A DNA stretch of 64,000 bases from NCBI GenBank assembly GCA_964019425.1, contig OZ025796.1, forward strand, positions 620,001 through 684,000, in the 5' to 3' direction. Source of the stretch: Flectonema sp. DT1601 (Eukaryota; Euglenozoa; Diplonemea; Diplonemida; Diplonemidae). The translations under genes and the position numbers were made by a program. The notes under the pieces are model-generated. The model ran no database searches, was not told the DNA's origin, and saw only the letters and a program-made list of their open reading frames with translations. Shown here one piece after another: positions 1-9,335 of the stretch (position 1 is its first letter; each line of letters starts with the position of its first letter).

Positions 1-130
1 GAATAAGGTTTATCGAGTAACCTGTCAAACCATGCTGTTGTAACTATTATGCTGATTAATTAATTATATTTTTACGTAACTCTTGCTGCACATTAGACTA
101 ATCTAGCTCAGTCTTATGTTTCTCTATTGT
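1..130. other. AT-rich sequence, no gene seen
   Basis: No convincing coding frame, RNA gene or repeat partner elsewhere in the window was found. It may be the 5' part of the poly(A)-ended repeat that follows. Confidence 0.4.
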
Positions 131-251
131 ATTCCTTTCTATTTATGAACGAACCTTTTGGGGTCAACTTACCCCGCTCATTAACAGGATATCGAGTGAA
201 CAGAGAATTAACCCTCTCTGAATCACAACGTATCCAGTATCAAAAAAAAAA
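131..251 (+). repeat. Short poly(A)-ended repeat, copy 1
   Basis: About 110 bp followed by an A-run, with a close second copy at 19702-19836. Both start ATTCCTTTCTATTTATG and both end CCAGTATC plus poly(A). A shared 3' boundary with an A tail indicates a retroposed element (SINE or the 3' end of an unidentified LINE). In this copy the A-run is interrupted by the TIR element that follows. Confidence 0.7.
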
Positions 252-1035
252 TATATCAGTCATTCCTTTTTTTTGCGAACAAAAAACACCATTTTCTCAC
301 CGCCTGAGCAAGGTTACACGATATGTTACTTTTGCTCGATTTTTTATTTTTTGGAATCAGGGAGGGTGCGATCTGTAAAATTAGGCATAGGGATATACTT
401 TTAAACATGGTAAGTGCTGCTAAAAAGAGATAAACGTCTCTTTGCAAGATTTCCTTGGTACTACTCAATGATAAATATTAATCCCAGACCTGGAATGGAA
501 AGATCGAGAAAATCTGAGTAAAAAACACCCCTAAATTTTTTTTTTTACTATTTTTTTTTCCTTCTCCCGCACTAAGGAGATATGCACCTTTTTGCTAACT
601 AATCAACCCTAGTAGCAATTATGTAAGGAAAATGTTGCATCTATATAAAGAAAGTGTTTTCATTAAGTATCAAAGTAGGTCCAAAAAGACAGGTAGTAAC
701 AATCTGCCTCACCGGCACATGCTGAGTACTCTTTAATATATTTTTGCTCGATTGTTTTTTCTCTGGATCCCGCTGGGCCAGCAGTGTAAAATTAGACTTC
801 GATTAATTTTTTAGTTTTGGTACTTGTCCACGGCTGAGCTGATTTAGTAAACCACAAAATCTCTTTTCTCAATTCGGGAGACAAGTATGTGATGCCAATC
901 CCGATTTCGGACGGAAATGAACCCAACGATGCAGCGCATTAAAATGCCGCTTCGATCGAAATTTTTACATTTTTTTTTTGAAAAATCTTTTCAGTGTCCA
1001 GAATTTGTTCGCAAAAAAAAGGAATGACTGATATA
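252..1035. mobile_element. TIR element (MITE-like, non-autonomous DNA transposon)
   Basis: The ends are perfect inverted repeats of 32 bp: 252-283 (TATATCAGTCATTCC...GCGAACAAA) and 1004-1035. The outermost TATA allows a TA target duplication, as in Tc1/mariner-type elements, but the ambiguity cannot be resolved. The 0.8-kb interior is AT-rich and has no transposase-like frame. Two interior segments (about 328-385 and 745-800) share TTGCTCGATT and TGTAAAATTAG, suggesting an old internal duplication. It sits inside the A-run of the repeat before it. Confidence 0.75.
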
Positions 1036-1046
1036 ACAAAAAAAAG

Positions 1047-1132
1047 CTTTTTATTTATTTAGTCACATCCTCCTGTCTTTCCACTTTATTTTTCTTCATT
1101 CTGAGCATTCTTGCCCTTCTTATTTTTTGATA
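1047..1132 (-). mobile_element. LINE-B 3' tail, 5'-truncated
   Basis: The reverse complement matches the 3' ends of both LINE-B copies (around 23500-23560 and 26905-26975), including AAGGGCAAGAATGCTCAG and the terminal GATGTGACTAAATAA. Only about 85 bp remain. Confidence 0.8.
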
Positions 1133-1142
1133 TAAAAGCTTT

Positions 1143-1304
1143 TTTTATTTAATCACAACCCGAAGGGCTGGAGGCCTGCGAAGTTGCGGACTGGAGGCGG
1201 CCCTACAGGCAATGATTGTGTCCGAGTGTGAGGTCCGGAAGCCGCTAAATAGTTCTCCCGACGCTGGACAGTTTTCTTTAGCATTTAAGCATTTTTCGAC
1301 TTGA
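1143..1304 (-). repeat. Composite repeat debris with a giant-element 3' UTR match
   Basis: Positions 1267-1304 match the 3' UTR of the second giant element (55935-55972, opposite strand) over 38 bp with one mismatch. Next to it is a LINE-B-like terminus (GTGATTAAATAAA on the minus strand). The rest is unassigned. Confidence 0.5.
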
Positions 1305-1446
1305 ATTTCCTCGAGCAACTACTAAGACAATTCAACCTCTCATGGCAACGATCAGCAGTACCCAGGTGCTGGAAAAGTGGAATGGTAATCCCCATGGTAA
1401 AGACAAGAAACAAGTCTTATCGTACAACCTCGACCGTCTCCAAACG
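1305..1446 (+). mobile_element. LINE-A internal RT fragment
   Basis: About 140 bp closely matching LINE-A ORF2 at 10976-11135 (RT N-terminal part, around the residues for QLLRLFNLSWQRSAVPRCW). It has short internal deletions and no poly(A), so it is a relic, not an ordinary 5'-truncated copy. Confidence 0.8.
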
Positions 1447-2812
1447 TTGGGCGGTTGTGATTCTACAATTGCAACAATTGTCCTTTATGGAAAGAAGCAA
1501 CAACCGTGTGCTCCCAGTTGTGTGAGGACTTCAAGAAGTCGCTGATCTGCGCTATTGAATACTTGCGAATCGCCATCGAATTTATATAAATCTTTATAAA
1601 TCTGTCGCCCGAGGGCAGTGCGGGTTTGATTGCCGCGTTGAGCTTGATGCTCACTCTGATATTACAATCAGGGTGAACTCGGAGTCCAAGACAGCTTTTG
1701 AATCTGCACATGTAGAACTTTCCTTTAAATTCATCAACTACGGAAGTCTTGGACTTCGCTGCCAGGAAGCCAAGGTCGTTTTTGAATTGTAAAGTTGGCC
1801 AACATCACTTCCGTTTGACCGACTCGGGTTTCTGATAAAGACATTCTTGGGTTTGTCAGTTTTAGGTTCGCTGTTGTTGTCCAGAACCTCGTGTACTTGG
1901 TTTCTGGGGACTCTGATTGCCATTGAGGTGTGGGACTCGTTCTTCCTGTAGCTAAAGGGGTCCGCCTTATCTTCAATTTTTTAAGAATATCGGTCGTTTT
2001 GACTGTCAATTCTTTCTCAGCCAGTCTTGGATAAATAGAACTGGGTCGGGTGTTGGTATCTGGTGGTTAGGTGCTGCTTTTGAAAAATCCTCACCAAAGA
2101 CGTGCGTGTAAAGTACTCGCCTGATCTCGCAGACGCCACCTTTTTTGATCACCGGTATTGCTACTGGAACCGTGCCCTTTGTGAGCGGATTTTGCTGATA
2201 GCAGCCCATCGGCCGCTCTTCTTCGTTTGACGAAGCGTTTCTGAGTCTTGTTTTGAACGGACCAGAACAAGACCAGATATCAAATTGTTTGTAGCATTAG
2301 CTGCTACGTCGTAACTGATGGTGGCCACAGTGCCTGCCCATGCACCGTGAATGTGCCACTTCGGGTAGCTTGCTTTTGCTTTCCCCTTCGTGGTTTGGTT
2401 ATCCGCCCTCATTGCTGTTGGTATTGGCAATGAGAACGGCTTCGTACCCGTTAGTTGATCAGAAGCTGTAGATGCTCCTGTAGTTGGTTGGTTGACACCG
2501 TGGTTGGGCGCTTCTGCTGCCGTCGTCGCGGTCGCTTCCGTCCCACCACTCCCATCGGTCTCCTCCTCTTCATCTCCGGGTTCCCACCTTCTGACCCAGC
2601 CACAAATTGAACGATCTCTATCAGGAGATTTGCCACCCTTCTTTCCTTCTCTTGCTCCGGGATCCCGTCATCTCCCACCATCTTCAGGAGGTTTATAGCC
2701 TCCGACACCAACCTCTTCAGGTTGTCTCTCATAATTGCTTTTCCTGTGAAACGTACCCACTAATTCTTACCAATATTTGGTTGCAAAATCAATAAAGAAC
2801 AGAACTTTTTTT
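1447..2812 (-). mobile_element. LINE-C copy, 5' part: SL remnant plus broken ORF1
   Basis: On the minus strand this begins with a degraded SL end (TTCTGTTCTTTATTG, about 2785-2810), then the LINE-C 5' UTR and ORF1 from its start (MRDNLKRLVSEAINLL) through the second half (MAIRVPRNQVHEVL). Protein similarity to the intact LINE-C ORF1 at 28479-29272 and 56158-57020 is high throughout, but the frame is broken by several frameshifts. It ends within ORF1 at about 1447, so no endonuclease or RT is present. Its SL joins the element at the same nucleotide as in the copy at 28384, so two independent copies record the same trans-splice site. Confidence 0.85.
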
Positions 2813-2815
2813 ATT

Positions 2816-3682
2816 ATTAACTTTTCTTTTAGTTACACTCGTCTGTTTTACCAGTTCGCGGTTGCGGTCCCATTTCCCAGTTAACAGTGAGAATCTAAGA
2901 TGGTGATACCTCGCTGAGTCCAGCGCCGGAACACGGCAGGTCGTTAGTAAGTGTACTTGCGTTGAAAAGTCTCCATTGCAAAAGGGACATCTAATTTGTT
3001 TACGCCAGTCGCTAGGCAGCGGTAACCGGATCGGAGGGTGGCGATTCTTTCTTCGTCAAGTCTAGGCATCTGGAAGGATACTTGGCAATGCGCCCCTACT
3101 GGGGATTGCCATTTTTTCGGATAAGTTCAAAGAGTGAAGTTCTGATTTGTTTTTCAATCTGTTTTTTGAAAGGTAGCATGTCAGCTTCCCACATTAGAAT
3201 CCCTGAAGGGGTACATTGACTGCAGCCAGTTACAATCCTCGCTATTTTTCTCACCTCTTTGTCAATGCTGTCGATGTCGCTCTGTCCTATTCGAAATCCG
3301 AATCCTTCTATCGCATACGCTATCCTCGAGGTTACGTATGCATTGTACACCAGGTGTAATGTTTTATAATCCAGGTCGTCAGATTGCAGGCAACGCAGAA
3401 GAGAAAATCCTTTCTGCAACTTACCATGAATCTTCTCGATCTGCCTTTTTGAACTTAAGATAGTTGTCAATAAAGATACCAAGGTATTTCACTGAGTCGA
3501 CTGTTGGTAGTAAGAACGCCGTTTTGACGCTTGCCCTTGCAGTTGGATGCGCTTTGTCCTGAATGAGAGATCCGCATATCGCCATCGTAAACTCCTCAAG
3601 CGTTTTAACCTGTTCGCCTTCCACTTCTAAAATAGTTTCTCCCCGTGATTAAAGTTGGTCTCTTCAGTTTGGTGAAGAGCTT
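2816..3682 (-). mobile_element. LINE-C copy with internal deletion (RT C-terminus plus zinc knuckle)
   Basis: On the minus strand this reads as the region after the RT catalytic motif (TAFLLPTVDSVKYLG; WEADMLPFKKQIEKQ), then jumps to the C-terminal zinc knuckle (CPFCNGDFSTQVHLLTTC) and LTGKWDRNRELV. The RNase H region is missing. It ends in CAGACGAGTGTAAC plus an A-rich tail, the same 3' terminus as full LINE-C at about 61390-61402. The frame is broken. On the minus strand its A-rich tail abuts the SL remnant of the next LINE-C copy, so the two are head to tail. Confidence 0.8.
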
Positions 3683-4023
3683 TTTTTATTTATTAGCTTT
3701 TTTCTAATTTATTTAATCACATCTCCCCCTGTTCAAGTTGCTTTCCATTTAATATTAGTATCAAGTTATCCTCTGTAGGAAGTACTAAACATCGAACATA
3801 GGGGAAGTACCAAGTCGGAGCTTATTATTAAGGTTCGAATTAAAAGCAAAAAATTGGTTCCCTTTTCTTCCCGCTCAACTCGGAAGGTACATGCGAGAGA
3901 AAATATAACCTGTTCGCCACAGGAAGAAAAACCAATTCAAAGCAGAAGAACAAAGTTTTGAGACAACAGACCGAAAGCTTTCATTGTAAAGTAATATTAT
4001 CCTTAGATTAAGCCACTATCAAA
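3683..4023. other. Intergenic, AT-rich
   Basis: Begins with a minus-strand LINE-B-like terminus (TTTAATCACATC, about 3710). After that no coding frame or repeat was recognised. It ends at the trans-splice acceptor of the first host gene. Confidence 0.4.
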
Positions 4024-4039
4024 CTACTATTTTTTGCAG
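4024..4039 (+). promoter_or_regulatory. Candidate trans-splice acceptor
   Basis: CTACTATTTTTTGCAG: a pyrimidine tract plus AG, 21 nt before the ATG at 4061. The organism shows SL trans-splicing (SL exons elsewhere in the window), so this is the likely SL addition site. Confidence 0.5.
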
Positions 4040-4060
4040 GTAGATAGATGTAGAGTTACC

Positions 4061-5365
4061 ATGGGGTGTTTTAGAAGGCTGAAGGGTGTTATAAAGAATG
4101 TGCTGTATGGTAACCTCGATCGAATTAGTTTAGATACAGACAGCAATTATTCAGAGCCCAGATCATTACGGCAACAACTGCTGGATGCGGAATCCGTCGA
4201 GACAATGGACATGTTTGAAGAAGAAGAAGCAGAAGATCTAGCATGTATTTCAACTATACTATGCGCTGTGATTGTGTGTGATTCTATTATTCACAAAGAC
4301 AGGAGATTGCTACAGCTAAAGGTATTACACGAGGCCTTAAAGGTCAGCCACGAAGAGCGACGGCAAGAGCTCAGCATTGTAAAGCAGGAACTGACTCAAA
4401 CACTTTCTCAGAATAATGATATCTTGCAGTTCCTTGTTGGTAAGGCAGAGGAAGAGGCGGGACTTCCTGTCATTAATGACGGGAATATGCAAGAGCGAAT
4501 GCGAAGAGTTAACCGCTGTCTGCAGACTAGCAAAGAGAAAGAAACTGCTTCTCGGTTTGGGTCTCCGAAGTCTGAAGCACCCCCACCTCCGGAATATACA
4601 AATTACGCTCATGATAAGCTACGAGGTCCCAATCGACAAACCTACAACCTTCCTCATGAAAAAATGCCTTCAACAACTGCCAAACCGAAATTTGCAACTT
4701 TTCGCGAATTGAGTCCTGATCAGCTTAAACCTGACGGAAAAGGTTATATAATGCCTTTTTATAATCAGCCCAGGCTTAATCATGTTGGTGTTCGCCCAGC
4801 CAAGGGAACATCTCGCCAATCAGTTAAGTTTAAAAATACTAACAAGTATCCTATAATTATAAAACATTCAACATGGGATGTCTATGGTGGGAATATGACG
4901 GAGCAGAACTGGCAGTCTAATAAGATGAATGCAATGGATTTACTGATGGGGAAAAACGATGATTTCATATGTAGCTGGTTGCCGGGTAGAAGGCTGAGGA
5001 TGGAAATTGATGGTGAACAACCGTTACCTGTACTACTACAAGTTGCACAAGATAATGATTATTCAGTTTGGGACACTGATGGTCACTTGTTAACAGTTAC
5101 TGAAATAGATTCTGAAGAGGAAGACATCGAGATTGGAACGACTACTATCACACTAAAACTAATCGACAAATCAACAACTTTCACAGAACTCGCGAGACAC
5201 TTAAAAGAAGCTTCTTGGCCTGCTGCTTCCGTTATACCATCAGCACCGCACACATACGACGTGGTTTTCAGGGAACCAGTGCCCTCGGCTGGTGATTTGA
5301 AGGCTTTGGGATCTGTGCGAGGGTTCATCGTGTTGAACAAGTCGATATCTGACAAGTTATATTAG
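4061..5365 (+). CDS. Hypothetical protein, possible N-acylated coiled-coil protein
   Basis: A 434-aa frame from ATG 4061, chosen because it is the first ATG after the pyrimidine-AG acceptor. The N-terminus MGCFRRLK has Gly2 and Cys3 followed by basic residues, the pattern of N-myristoylation plus palmitoylation, so membrane anchoring is plausible (inference). Residues about 70-140 are charged and probably helical or coiled coil (KVLHEALKVSHEERRQEL). A proline-rich stretch (EAPPPPEY) follows at about 175. The C-terminal half is globular, with an acidic segment (DSEEEDIEIG). No family was recognised. It is the first of four same-strand genes, consistent with polycistronic transcription. Codon use is unlike the GC-rich giant elements. 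Confidence 0.75.
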   Translation: MGCFRRLKGVIKNVLYGNLDRISLDTDSNYSEPRSLRQQLLDAESVETMDMFEEEEAEDLACISTILCAVIVCDSIIHKDRRLLQLKVLHEALKVSHEERRQELSIVKQELTQTLSQNNDILQFLVGKAEEEAGLPVINDGNMQERMRRVNRCLQTSKEKETASRFGSPKSEAPPPPEYTNYAHDKLRGPNRQTYNLPHEKMPSTTAKPKFATFRELSPDQLKPDGKGYIMPFYNQPRLNHVGVRPAKGTSRQSVKFKNTNKYPIIIKHSTWDVYGGNMTEQNWQSNKMNAMDLLMGKNDDFICSWLPGRRLRMEIDGEQPLPVLLQVAQDNDYSVWDTDGHLLTVTEIDSEEEDIEIGTTTITLKLIDKSTTFTELARHLKEASWPAASVIPSAPHTYDVVFREPVPSAGDLKALGSVRGFIVLNKSISDKLY

Positions 5366-5768
5366 ATTTCTTCAAAGGGGTCTTATCGTCCCATCCGTTA
5401 GGGAGCTTAAATGCTCCTCTTAGATTGTTATTATTGTGTAAAAATAAATCTTAGCTGTTTGTTCTTGTTTTCTTGTAATTATTTTTGTCCTTTCAAAGAA
5501 CAATAATCCATTAAGGACGGCGGTAAAAACTTGTTTTTGGTTCTTTTTAGGAAAACAGAGGCACTAAAGACTAAAATAAGCCCAGTTTTGTGGTCTTACA
5601 TATTCTTGGTTTTGCCCCTTTCGCGCCGCTAACCTGACAACATTCCTTGGGAGGTATGCAGACCTTTCCCTTATCCGAAAAAAAATTGTTCCAAAAATTG
5701 GTGGGTAACTTTATACATTCTCTGCAAATGATAATATTATATATTCTCGTGTCTTACAGTATTAAGTT
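5366..5768. other. Intergenic / 3' UTR region
   Basis: No coding frame is supported. It contains the presumed 3' UTR of the upstream gene and leads into the next pyrimidine-AG acceptor. Confidence 0.4.
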
Positions 5769-5783
5769 GTAACTTCTTTGCAG
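5769..5783 (+). promoter_or_regulatory. Candidate trans-splice acceptor
   Basis: GTAACTTCTTTGCAG, 29 nt before the ATG at 5813, in the same arrangement as for the gene upstream. Confidence 0.45.
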
Positions 5784-5812
5784 GCAACAAGCCCCCTTTT
5801 ACGTTACACAAT

Positions 5813-6156
5813 ATGGGTCATGATGCCTTACACTTCCGCCACGGTTGGGAGAAGCCAAAGTTTCTTTCGAAGGGAAAGGTTAACGCAACGATGCCTCAGG
5901 ATCCCACTGGATTTCAGAATACTTTCACGGCCTTCAGTTCCTTATTCTCAGCCCCACTGACGCTCTTTTCCATTCCTGTTACGACTGGCAGGGTATGTCA
6001 TTATTTTGGGATCTGAGCAAGGAGGCAAAATTCCATTGTTGTTTTTGAAAAAAAAAACAGGGTATCATACGAGAACATGGGAATCCAGCAGCAGTTCGAA
6101 CTATTCACAACCACCATCGATCATCTAAGATGAAAATATCAAAATTTGTTGTTTGA
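5813..6156 (+). CDS. Small two-exon hypothetical protein
   Basis: Exon 1 is 5813-5992 (60 codons, MGHDALHFRHGWEKPKF...), ending AGG|GTATGTCA. A 68-nt GT-AG intron (5993-6060, ending in an A-run plus CAG) follows. Exon 2 (6061-6156) continues in phase 0 with GIIREHGNPAAVRTIHNHH and a basic tail, then TGA; total 91 aa. The maintained phase, a canonical donor and the protein-like composition on both sides support the model. Without splicing exon 1 would run only seven codons further. The protein is rich in Pro, Phe and basic residues, and the family is unknown. The splice model has no transcript support. Confidence 0.5.
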
Positions 6157-6450
6157 CACTTTTGGAACAGCAATTCCGAACGAAAAGGAAATTGCAGGTG
6201 ATGCAAGCAAGAAATGCATAAATGTCCACACGACCGTCTCATTAGCTGAATGCCTCAGCACTGTTTTCCTTCGAGACCTGCCATGTAGCAGATAACTTTC
6301 ATTTCGGCCTGAGAGTAATTTTCCCTTTTTTTTAATTCTGTACAGTACCAAGTAAACATGGCTGCAGACTCTCTTTTTACCTGTTAGTTATGTTTGTAGA
6401 ATATAAATATTCAATCTTCGGCTACTGCCTATTAACTCCCCGACAGTGAG

Positions 6451-6460
6451 CACTTCACAG
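6451..6460 (+). promoter_or_regulatory. Candidate trans-splice acceptor
   Basis: CACTTCACAG, 5 nt before the ATG at 6466. The pyrimidine tract is weaker than at the neighbouring genes. Confidence 0.35.
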
Positions 6461-6465
6461 CTAAG

Positions 6466-6756
6466 ATGTCATACTCGGTACTGGGTGTGAATCACAAGGT
6501 ATGATTCTGATCTGAGCCTTTCCTTTACAAAGGCTTCTTAATGGAAATAAAACAGTTTTGTTATGGATTACCTGCCTGTCCAGACGCCGGAACCCCGCGG
6601 GGGCATAAATTTGATACCTTTACATGTCGACCTGTATCGTGCGCTGAAAGGGCTGGCAACAGAGGAGTTGTCAGGGTCGCGACGGCTTATAAGGCCTGTT
6701 ATACAAATGATCCAAACTGCAAGGGGGATTCTACTTTTATAAACGGCGTACTGTGA
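6466..6756 (+). CDS. Small cysteine-rich hypothetical protein (two exons)
   Basis: Exon 1 is 6466-6498 (MSYSVLGVNHK). A 57-nt intron follows (6499-6555, GTATGATT...AAAACAG). Exon 2 is 6556-6756, in phase 0, to TGA; total 77 aa. Exon 2 has three cysteine pairs: CYGLPAC, CRPVSC and CYTNDPNC, which suggests a disulfide- or metal-stabilised small protein. A second frame through exon 2 (from the ATG at about 6564) is also open for 58 codons and looks protein-like, so the choice of frame is uncertain. No family recognised. Confidence 0.35.
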
Positions 6757-7077
6757 ATCCTTTCAATAGGAGACGGAAGAAAGATGCAATGTTACACGGC
6801 CTAAGTGGTGGCAGTCTTGAGTTCCGTACTCAACAGCCTTTCTTGAAGATGCTTTGGACACGCAGCCTAATTGTAGCTGTCTGTAGCATTTAAAAGGGAC
6901 TTCGCGGACCAGTTCTCGGAGCCGCTTCGAGAGCTTGCTCTTTGCTTAATTACACATATTTCTTTGCAAGTTTGTCATGATTTGTTATTTATATTAGTTT
7001 TCAGTTAACCCGCAAACTTCATGGTTTGAATAAGTGCGTCAGAAATTTTCAAGCTGCCTGTATTTTTTCAAAGAAAT
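6757..7077. other. Intergenic / 3' UTR region
   Basis: No coding frame or repeat recognised. It leads into the acceptor of the WW-like gene. Confidence 0.4.
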
Positions 7078-7099
7078 CAAAATTTCACTCTCCTGACAG
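7078..7099 (+). promoter_or_regulatory. Candidate trans-splice acceptor
   Basis: A pyrimidine-rich tract ending TTTCACTCTCCTGACAG, 2 nt before the ATG at 7102. In-frame cis-splicing to the small upstream exon at 6466 fails (immediate stop), so SL addition is the simpler reading. Confidence 0.5.
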
Positions 7100-7101
7100 A
7101 T

Positions 7102-8805
7102 ATGTTGAGGTCAGTTTTGGCAGATGAGGCTCGTGAGATTCAAAACCTTGTTGAAGACATCCATAATAAATTAATATCGAGGCAGCCTCGAGATATGAGG
7201 TTGAGAAGTAATCCGATCAGTTTAATGGAACGGACAAGAGATTTGGCAAAAAGACATGAATTGCTCTTCGGAGACAGGGGAGGATCGCTATTTAACAACA
7301 GGGAATCAACTCCCCAAAGGCGAGTGCCAATCAGTGAGGGGTCGCAGATCGTAAGAATCTCCCCCTCAGTATTTAAACACAAGAAGCTTTCGGTGCACCG
7401 AAAGCACCCTCCTCAAGAATCACCAACGAAACTATTCACAGTTGGGTCGACACTGCGCCAGGCTGCAACTCCCACAACCCCTTTAAGGTACGCTCCAAAA
7501 TTGTACGAAAAAAGAATAGTATCTCCGCAGCTGAAACAGTTCCTAGAGCCTGCGACGGGACCCTCACTTGTTGAAAGCTCAATGCAGTCTGCAGTTGTTG
7601 CTGAGGTGTCAATTGTGCAAAACATGAAACTGTCTGATTCGGCTGCGGAGAAAGAGAAATTACCACCCGTTGTTCTAAATGATAATACCACATCTACCGA
7701 GAGCAGAGCAGCACCAGAAGAAATTGCAGCTGTTGATAAAACGCCGGAGGTGCTGCAAATGATGAAAACCAGCGCTGTTGAGAACCCTAAACAGCCTATT
7801 GCTCTGCCAATCAGCCCTCCAGGGGAATCTTCCTCCCTTGTAGTATCACCTGCAAAAGATTTCGGTAAAAACATAACGACGTCAGAAGAAGACGGAAAGC
7901 CCAAGACAGAATTGCGTGATGAAACTGAAATCCTAGCAACAGAAGAGTCGTCCCTATTTGTAGAAACCTTCGCCTCTGCATCAACTGAGGATTTGAGCAC
8001 AGATGCAGTGAAAAAGCTTCCTCGTCCTCTCTCCATCATATCTTCTGAACAGCTGAAAATACAGAAAAAAAACCCGTCTCCCATTGATTCACCTGCCTCA
8101 CCAGTTGCCGTTACAGACTGGGAAGCTGAGGCACAGCGACTTATCGCTGCTGGTAAATATAAGGCTAGAACTGACAAAAGTACAGGTCGCGTGTACTACG
8201 TGGATAGAACAACTAAAAAAACCTGCTGGAACTTGGCTTCTAAGTTGGCTGAACAAGCCGGTGAGAAGAAGAAAAAACCTCACAGCAAGGACTCGAAAAT
8301 AAGCAAGTCTTCCCAGCAACCCTTTGCCACAATGCGCACTGACATTACCGAAAGTGATGTCCAAGAAGAAGTAGCACGCCTCCTTGCTGATGGCATTTGG
8401 GTCAAGAAGGTATGCTTAACTCATTTGTGCAATAAAATAAACTGGCATAACACCATAACAGAACACTGAAGAGCCCCTATTTCTGAATAAATGTGACCAA
8501 AGAAGAGAGATTGGAATGTTAACTTGGAAAATTGAAGCAGGTATGTTTTGCTCTAAAATCATTGATGTCCAAACGATAAAAAAAACAGTTGTCCTGGAAA
8601 TGTTGCGAGAGCAACCAATGAAGTAGCCACTTCTGTATTTGTAATATTTTATTCAGGAATCGATAATGTTCTACACAATCTAATTTCTTTACAGGCAAGT
8701 ATCAAGAAAGCCATGGCGATAACCTTTCTCCAAGCTGAGTTCCCAAGGCTCAGCTATAGTCCATCACTTGCCGCTCTATGGTATGTTGATGCCATAGAGC
8801 GGTGA
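7102..8805 (+). CDS. WW-like domain protein (two exons)
   Basis: Exon 1 is 7102-8409 (436 codons). A 285-nt GT-AG intron follows (8410-8694, GTATGCTT...TTTCTTTACAG). Exon 2 is 8695-8805, in phase 0 (ASIKKAMAITFLQAEF...DAIER), to TGA; total 472 aa. Without splicing the frame would end at 8469 after a short unrelated tail. The first ~330 residues are low complexity and rich in Ser/Pro/Thr, probably disordered. A WW-like fold follows at about 355-375: GRVYYVDRTTKKTCW has the Tyr-Tyr pair and the second Trp, but the first signature Trp is not at its usual spacing. The region after it (SDVQEEVARLLADGIW, then exon 2) looks like a short helical domain. A proline-ligand adaptor role is inferred from WW domains in general; the partner is unknown. 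Confidence 0.65.
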
Positions 8806-8901
8806 GGACTTCCAACAACTCGACAAAGGCCATAAACAACGGCAACCATGTAAAAGTTTATACCTCAGGCATGCCATCCCATTCTGCAAAGATTAAAAAA
8901 A

Positions 8902-8973
8902 TGCGCTCACCGGGAGTCGAACCCGGGCCGCTCGCTTGGAAGGCGAGAATACTAACCGTTATACCATGAGCGC
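8902..8973 (-). tRNA. tRNA-Gly (UCC)
   Basis: On the minus strand a 72-nt cloverleaf: acceptor stem GCGCTCA/TGAGCGC, A-box region GGTATAACGGTTAGTA, anticodon loop CTTCCAA within stem CTCGC/GCGAG, and T-arm GGGTTCGACTCCC. An oligo-T terminator follows directly on the minus strand (A-run 8894-8901 on plus). The sequence is identical to the tRNA at 28243-28314. Confidence 0.95.
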
Positions 8974-8983
8974 TTATAAAAGA

Positions 8984-9283
8984 TTCTTTTTTTTTTTTTT
9001 TTTTTTTTTTTTTGGGAACCTTCCTAGCCGTACTTTCAACCCCTGCTAAGTGAGTCGCCTTTCTCTACCCTTTCTGTTGGTAGGTGAGTGAAGGTGTGTA
9101 CTTGGAAGGCGAGCAAGCTCTCAAAGTCCGGGGCCCGACCGTTTGCCTTAGTGTCATTAGACTGGATTTTTTGCAGGGATCCTACCCTGAAAGTTGTCTA
9201 TGGCCGGACTCGAACCTGGGTCGACACATTACCCAGGGAGCGTCCTACCATTAGACTACTTTCACCCCTTCTTTTTTTTTCTT
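8984..9283 (-). mobile_element. tRNA-derived SINE
   Basis: On the minus strand it starts at about 9275 with a tRNA-like head: A-box-like TAGTCTAATGGTAGGA and B box GGTTCGAGTCC. About 200 bp of unrelated body follow, then a ~30-nt poly(A) (T-run 8984-9013 on plus). A-rich sequence flanks both ends. Its tail end lies 11 bp from the 5' end of the tRNA-Gly gene. The tRNA-like part does not fold into a full tRNA, so it is a SINE head, not a gene. Confidence 0.7.
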
Positions 9284-9334
9284 TGGTTGCACTCGTCTGT
9301 GCTTCCAGACTCTTTGTTTTTGTTCTTTTCACAG
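9284..9334 (-). mobile_element. LINE-C 3' terminus fragment
   Basis: The reverse complement matches the extreme 3' end of LINE-C (61350-61402): AACAAAAACAAAGAGTCTGG then CAGACGAGTG and an A-rich tail. About 50 bp: a very short, 5'-truncated copy. Confidence 0.7.
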
Positions 9335-9335
9335 A

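Noticed and set aside
127-378. 83-aa ORF at the left edge
   Set aside because: It spans the boundary of two repeats, includes poly(A)-encoded lysines, and has no homologous frame in the second copy.
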